DNA of 64,000 nt from Asterella californica (lineage: Eukaryota > Streptophyta > Marchantiopsida > Marchantiales > Aytoniaceae): positions 7,130,001-7,194,000 of the forward strand of contig JAYKYS010000018.1 of NCBI GenBank assembly GCA_036924285.1, in the 5' to 3' direction. A model generated the notes under the pieces. That model saw nothing but the letters and a program-made list of their open reading frames with translations. It did no database searches and was not told where the DNA came from. A program made the position numbers and the translations under genes. Below are positions 58,914 to 64,000 of the stretch, piece by piece (the first letter of the stretch is position 1; the number at the start of each line of letters is the position of its first letter).

Positions 58914-59174
58914 TCAGTTTCGTTCGTGGATCGTACGAACGGTCAGAAATTGCACAGGACGTCTATCATCTGGACTACGGATCTTAGCGTAATGAGATCC
59001 GTCATCCATCACCTTGGTCTCCATTCGAACTGCAGTGATATAAGGTTGACCAAGAATCACATGATATGAAGTAGAAGACTGCACGAAGAAGTGCTGACCT
59101 ACATCCACATCACCTATCTTCATCTTCACGTTAGGACAAGCGCCGTATAGCTCAGCTTTTTGGTTGTTTGCAGC
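58914..59174 (-). pseudogene. Protease fragment of element B
   Basis: The block TTAANNQKAELYGACPN and the second-half motif YHVILGQPYITAV match the protease of element A. The active-site half is lost to the insertion at 59174/59175. Confidence 0.8.
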
Positions 59175-62100
59175 TGTAGTGACGAAGGATTTCTCCTTTT
59201 GCCCATTTAGTATACAAGATATCATTCCCACAGAGGATTTGCACAAGTAACGCTGCTCTAAGTTCTAAGATCTGTTCAAACACACAAACACACAGGTTTT
59301 GCCTAGAAATCCCGTCTTCTCACAAAACCACACAAACCAACACGTCTTCCAGACACGCCAAATGGTGCTCTGGATCCAAACAAACAACTACCAATTACAT
59401 TATCATACAACTATTCACAGAGAAGCTCGGGAATACAATCTTCTTGCTTCCAGGTTGCTTCTTCCGGTCTTCTCGATACCGTCTTCCCGAAACGATTCTC
59501 GTCTTCTGGGGGTTAGCTCGTCTTCTCACACCTCCAGAAGGCTGTCCGGCTTCGCAGAAGTCGACTAGTAACAGTCCTTACACCTTACTCTCACACTCAC
59601 ATTCCAACGGGTTGGATCAATCACAGGGTGTATGCCCCCTGTAGCCTTCCCAGGCTTCTGCCTACGGAAGTTGTCTTCCTGCAGCACTACAACGACATTC
59701 ACCTTCACGGAAGCTCAATAGAAGTATCGGAAGCTCACTAGAAGAAGATAAGAAGATGAGGAAGATGAGGGAAGATGGGAAGAAGAAGACATCCAAACAA
59801 GAGAAAACATGATGAAAAAGGGCAATTAAGATTCCGACAGGCTTCTAGTCCGGATCCTGACTAACAAGCCATCCCTGCTTGTAATAGTTTGGGGAGGAAG
59901 ACAACAAACGTGAGTACTGTAGCACCGTCTTCTACTCGAGGATGTCGTCTTCTGTTGCGGGAAGAAGGCTTCTTTCTTCTTCACTTCGCTGCTCTGACTG
60001 CTCTGTCTTCTGGGATCTCTTACCCAGAAGACCGTTCGTACGTAGATCCCAAGTGCTCTACTGAACGAGTCAAGCTACACTCCACAACTGTTGACATTCA
60101 CCGCCACTCAAGAAGAACACTTCCCATGCACAATTGGGAGCGAATTCAGTGAACCCACCATCCAGAAGACATGGACAAAGCTGTTGCACTCAAATCCACA
60201 ATCTATTCCTCGAGAAGAAGTCACAATGACATTGGGAAGCTCACTCCCGCTACTTCCTGCGTCTACTCCTCGACACACCAGCCTAGCTAACAGGACTGCA
60301 CGAGGATGCCGTTCCCTGTTTCTAGACTGTCCACTACTTCTATCTACATCTTCGAACCACTGCTGGTGCGAGTATGCAGACCCCTCCTGTATATTCCAAG
60401 ACTATTCGTATGTTTCCAACAACGGGTGTAGTGCGCTAAGACTGTCTCTGCTCTAATGTGTCTCGCCTGCCTGCCTGTAGAATCGGTGTGTATGTTCAGT
60501 TACTGCCGAATTCTACAGAACTGGCAGAGCTCTCAGAGAGCTTTTCTCCTACCATGCTATCCTACTTAACCATCAGCCTCGAGAGTCAGGGGAGGCGACC
60601 ACCAGGGAGAGAGAGAGAGGCGCTGACAAGAGGTTGTCACCTCACATGCATGCGGTCCCTCTTCCCAATTAGCCCTCCACTGTGTTACTCCTACGCTACC
60701 TATGCTGCCACATGGGGTCCTAACTATTTTTACATGGAAAACTACCACCCTTAAGATAGCATGTCCGATCCTACTAAATCTGGAAGTGTCGATTAAGTTT
60801 GCTAACTACTCTGATTGCTCGGTGGCAATCTCTACATGTTCTGCTCCTACCGGAGCTACTACCTCGACTTGTGATGGGCTGGGAAGCCCTGCACTTACCT
60901 CGGGTACCACTGAGGTAGCTTCCCTCTCCTCGCTCTTCGCTGGCCCTGCTGTTTCTGCGGCTGCGTCTTCCTCGGCTTCGACTTCGGAAGACGGAATGAT
61001 CTTCTGGGAAGACGAGTCGAATGGTGCGTCTTCGGTCTTCTGAGGCACAAATGCAGTACTAGGGACCATGGCGACCTCATGGGGGTCCAGGGAAGTCGCT
61101 TCCTCCACGCGGAATACCTGGGAAGACGGCTCGTCTTCCTGTCTTCCAGAAGACATCATGTCTTCCGGGGCGTCTTCTGGAGTCTTCTCGTCTTCCAACG
61201 CTGTCACCATCAAGTGTACAGCGAGATCGAACTCCTCCTTCTCTATTCCGGATCCAGTCGAGGGTGCTGGGGCTTGGGAAGATGCGATTGCAGGTGTCGG
61301 AAGTGAGGGAAGACCATAAAGTGTCTTCACTCCTTCTATCTGTCTATCCAGGTACCTGAACATGCTATCTCTGCATTCCACCAACCTCGTCTTGGACCCG
61401 CTGTCCCATTCCCTAGCTAAGGTAAGTAACTTCTTACCCGCGGTGAAGTTGAACTTCTTCCGAAGCGCTTCTACCGACTGAGCTAGCATCTTCTGCGCAC
61501 GGGCCTCTGCTGCTTCCCTCTGCGTCTTCTCCACTGCAGCTCGTGCTTCTGCGGCTTCTCGCTGCATCTTCCAAGTGGTCTGCTCTTCTGCGAGGGCAGT
61601 GATCTTCTCCAGCACTCGGAGAACTTCTTGATCGCGCTGCTGTACTCGCGTCTGCAACTCCTGGTTGCTCTTCCGAAGTTGCATCGACTCCTTGGCAGAA
61701 GCGGCTGCTTCTGTCTTGTACCTGGCTGCAAGCTTCTCCGTAGTGCGGAGACTAGCTTCCAGCGACTCCGTCTTCTGCTGGCTGTCTTCCTGTCGCAGCA
61801 AGGTGCGCAGGCCGAATCCAAGCTGTAAAGGCTTCTCCTGTGCCCTCGCTCTCCTCTCCAGCAACTCCATAGCGGGCTGGATCTCCTTCTGGAAGTAGGC
61901 ACTGAACTCCTCCAGTCGTCTTTCTGCAGAAGACAAGTTCATCCCCACCACTCGCTCGATGGTGTCGACTTCGTCTTCCAGAGGCAAGGAAGCCTCTTCC
62001 ACCACTACGGCCTTCATCTTCTACGCACGAGAAGAAGCTACTCTTCTCATCTTCCGGGATGGAAGACTCCTCGTGGCAGGAGCGGCTCTCCTCTTTGCGC

Positions 62101-64000
62101 TTCCTCGCATCGCAGTAGGAGTACCCATCCATCCTTCGTCTTCTGGAGTCTTCGGAAGACTCCCAGGTGTTACAGAAGTTGTCTTCTGTTCCGATCGGGT
62201 ACTCAGCAAGTCTTCCTCCGAGTCCGACTCCAATCCTGAATGAATGAGGGAGATGGGTGTCCTTGGTACACTTTTGTGACCCATCTTCCTCACAGGCGTG
62301 GCGTCTTCTGACCCACTAGACTCGTCTTCCCTCACCAGAAGCGTCTTCTGGTGAGAGCTGGGCCTCAGCTGTGGCATCAGAGTGGGAGGGGGCGTTGCTG
62401 CTGCCTCTCGGTCATCGTCTTCCGAGCTCTCCTCCTTCACCTCCTGTCGCTGCGTTGGCCCATACACTGCCAGCTGATCTTTCCTAAGATCCCCCATGGC
62501 TACATACAAGTAGCAGAAGAAGGGCGTCAGATGTCCTCCCGCCGGGGTACCCAAGTATGCAAGCTCCGTCTGTACATAGTTGTGGATGTACGCGCCTCAG
62601 TAGATTGGCACTCTGTCATCCACACTGATTCCAGGAACTCCACGTCCTGATCTCCTAAGTACCTTGTCTTCTGCGCTTTTCCCTTGGGGAAAAGATGCAG
62701 AAACAACTTCGCCAGAAGTCGCTTCTTCGGCTCCCGGTAAGACTCTATCTTCCAACCGTTCCTCCCCTGCCTGTCTTCCACGAAAAGGCAGGTGGTACTC
62801 CCAGGTACATGCCATGAACTCACAATCCTAGGCAAGATCTTCTTCTCGTACCAATATCCTCGGTTCTCGATCTCAGGTCTGTGAAACGTCTTACGCCACC
62901 AGTCTTCAGTCCAGGAAGACGGTCTTCCCCGAGCTACTCCTGCCTTCGCAGGTACACGGTTACGCGGTGGTAACGCGGCCTACACCTCCTCCAGAAGCCC
63001 TTGATCTGCGAGGTTCCAATCCCACAAGAAGAAGTCGAGACCCAACTCCTTGAGGAAAGGAGTGGCCTCGGCCAATTCTGCCGCTGGTAACACCAAGCCT
63101 CGCGGATGCATCGACATACCTGGAAGATCTGTTGCACTAAACCACAAGCACCTACTATGAGCTGAAGGCTCAGTTCTTCTCGAGTGCCCACAGTCTAGCT
63201 TCTACTTCTCAGAAGACGAAACTAGTCTTCCAGAAGACAGCTACTCCGTCTTCCGGGATTCTAACAGTACTTCCTAGATAGCTCTCGTCTTCCGAGCTAT
63301 ATCTAAACAATCCTATCTAAGCAAGGTCTCGCATGGATTACCAAGAAGACAACCCACCTTGCATTACATCCTACTTCCTATCAGAAGATCAAGATATGCG
63401 AGAAGTAGAGTATGAGAAAGGTTCAGAAGATGGTTGCGGGCTCCTGTGGTGACAGTGGCCTCTGGGAAGACACTTGGGACAGCTTCCGATTCAATGTCGT
63501 TCTCGGAAGACTTCTCGAAGTCGGACTTCCCTTCACTGGTCTCACCTGTCTTCGTCTTCTTACACGTAATCTATCCTCACAACAGACTCAAGACAACTGT
63601 ACTCTGTTCTTCTGACTTTTCACCTCTCATACGCACTCAGAAGAAGCTTGCTGCATGATGAGAAGACATGACCCTCGACCATTCTCTCCAGATTCTGCCA
63701 GCAAGACTTCTCACAACTCTCTTCTAAGTTCGAGAAGAAGAAGGAACGGCTGCTATGGATCGGACAGAAGAGACCCGAATGGACCTTCGCGTTTTCTCGC
63801 TCATTTTGCCAGCCTTCCAGTCTTCTAGTCTCTCTAGGAAGATGGGGAGTTGAGAAGCTTGGAAGACCGGGAGGCACAGGCCTAGTTCCCGACTTCCAAC
63901 TTCTCGAAATAACAAAACAACTCACCAAGCCACTCAGGATTCGTATCAAGCCTCTCTAAACACAAAAGCAAAGCAAATCCACTCTTGATACGAATTGTGT
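59175..64000 (-). mobile_element. Element C copy 2 (start beyond window end)
   Basis: Inverted relative to copy 1. Its 3' end (TGTAGTGACG on +) is at 59175, exactly the end seen in copy 1. It matches copy 1 to about 63390. Beyond that, 63391-64000 has the same GAAGAC-rich style but does not align with 32374-32970, so the 5' regions differ between the two copies. The window ends within or at the end of the element. Confidence 0.75.
60806..63117 (-). pseudogene. Gag-like protein of element C, copy 2, broken
   Basis: It starts ATG at 63117 (MSMHPRGLVLPAAELAE). The same domains as copy 1 follow: N-terminal WYEKK block, YVQTELAYLG-like block, acidic middle, coiled coil (about 61870-61430) and acidic tail ending ATEQSE. 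Breaks: a stop near 62983, a frame change near 62610, and a TAG at 62018-62020 that splits the two longest open parts (62554-62021 and 62017-60806). The coiled-coil and tail part is fully open over 403 codons. Confidence 0.6.

Larger units (their letters stand above)
54640..59174 (-). mobile_element. Element B: older Ty3/gypsy element, gag side cut by element C copy 2
   Basis: The 3' LTR 54640-55189 carries an internal deletion. It is followed by the purine tract TCCACCCCCTCC (on +) and a decayed pol and protease homologous to element A throughout. The protease breaks off at 59174, where element C copy 2 begins. The remainder (gag, 5' LTR) is not in the window. The left flank is ACAT (54636-54639). 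Confidence 0.85.

Overview
The window reads as nuclear DNA of a streptophyte (land plant or close algal relative). The only convincing host gene is a multi-exon U-box plus armadillo-repeat gene of plant PUB type. Most of the rest is nested Ty3/gypsy-type LTR retrotransposon DNA at several stages of decay. I lean towards a non-seed lineage (bryophyte, lycophyte or charophyte), but this is inference; no species-specific marker is visible.

Layout. 1-4134: decayed Ty3/gypsy element 'P' on +, whose polyprotein ends in a PHD-type zinc finger, followed by a short LTR. 4135-9180: mostly gene-free, with a possible CACTA-type transposon end and several perfect DNA hairpins. 9181-14594 (-): the host gene, with N-terminal helical exons, a U-box exon and one large exon encoding about 25 ARM repeats. 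14595-20887: gene-poor spacer. 20888-64000: a continuous transposon nest.

The nest can be partly untangled. LTR 'E' (about 2 kb) occurs at 20888-23442, at 23584-26581, as both LTRs of element D, and as a solo LTR at 52038-54039. A second P element on - runs from 26582 to at least 54639. It is cut open by element D (27221-38282, +), an unresolved insertion (about 39421-41345), a solo LTR 'B' (41476-42983), a young intact-looking element A (43027-51734, -), a solo LTR E, and an older element B (54640-59174, -). A different family, 'C', has TG...CA ends, about 4.8 kb, a gag-like coiled-coil ORF, no pol and extreme enrichment for the hexamer GAAGAC/GTCTTC. It sits inside the 3' LTR of D (32374-37163) and inside the protease of B (59175 to the window end). 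A shorter relative, C' (23625-26286), sits in another LTR E.

Element A is the most informative. Its two 1373-bp LTRs show only two differences by eye. Its gag, protease and pol are otherwise open but separated by two in-frame TAG codons and a -1 frame change at a canonical slippery heptamer. Insertions of families A, B and E/D repeatedly sit at ACGT or its CpG-decay forms ACAT and ATGT, which suggests a strong shared target preference.
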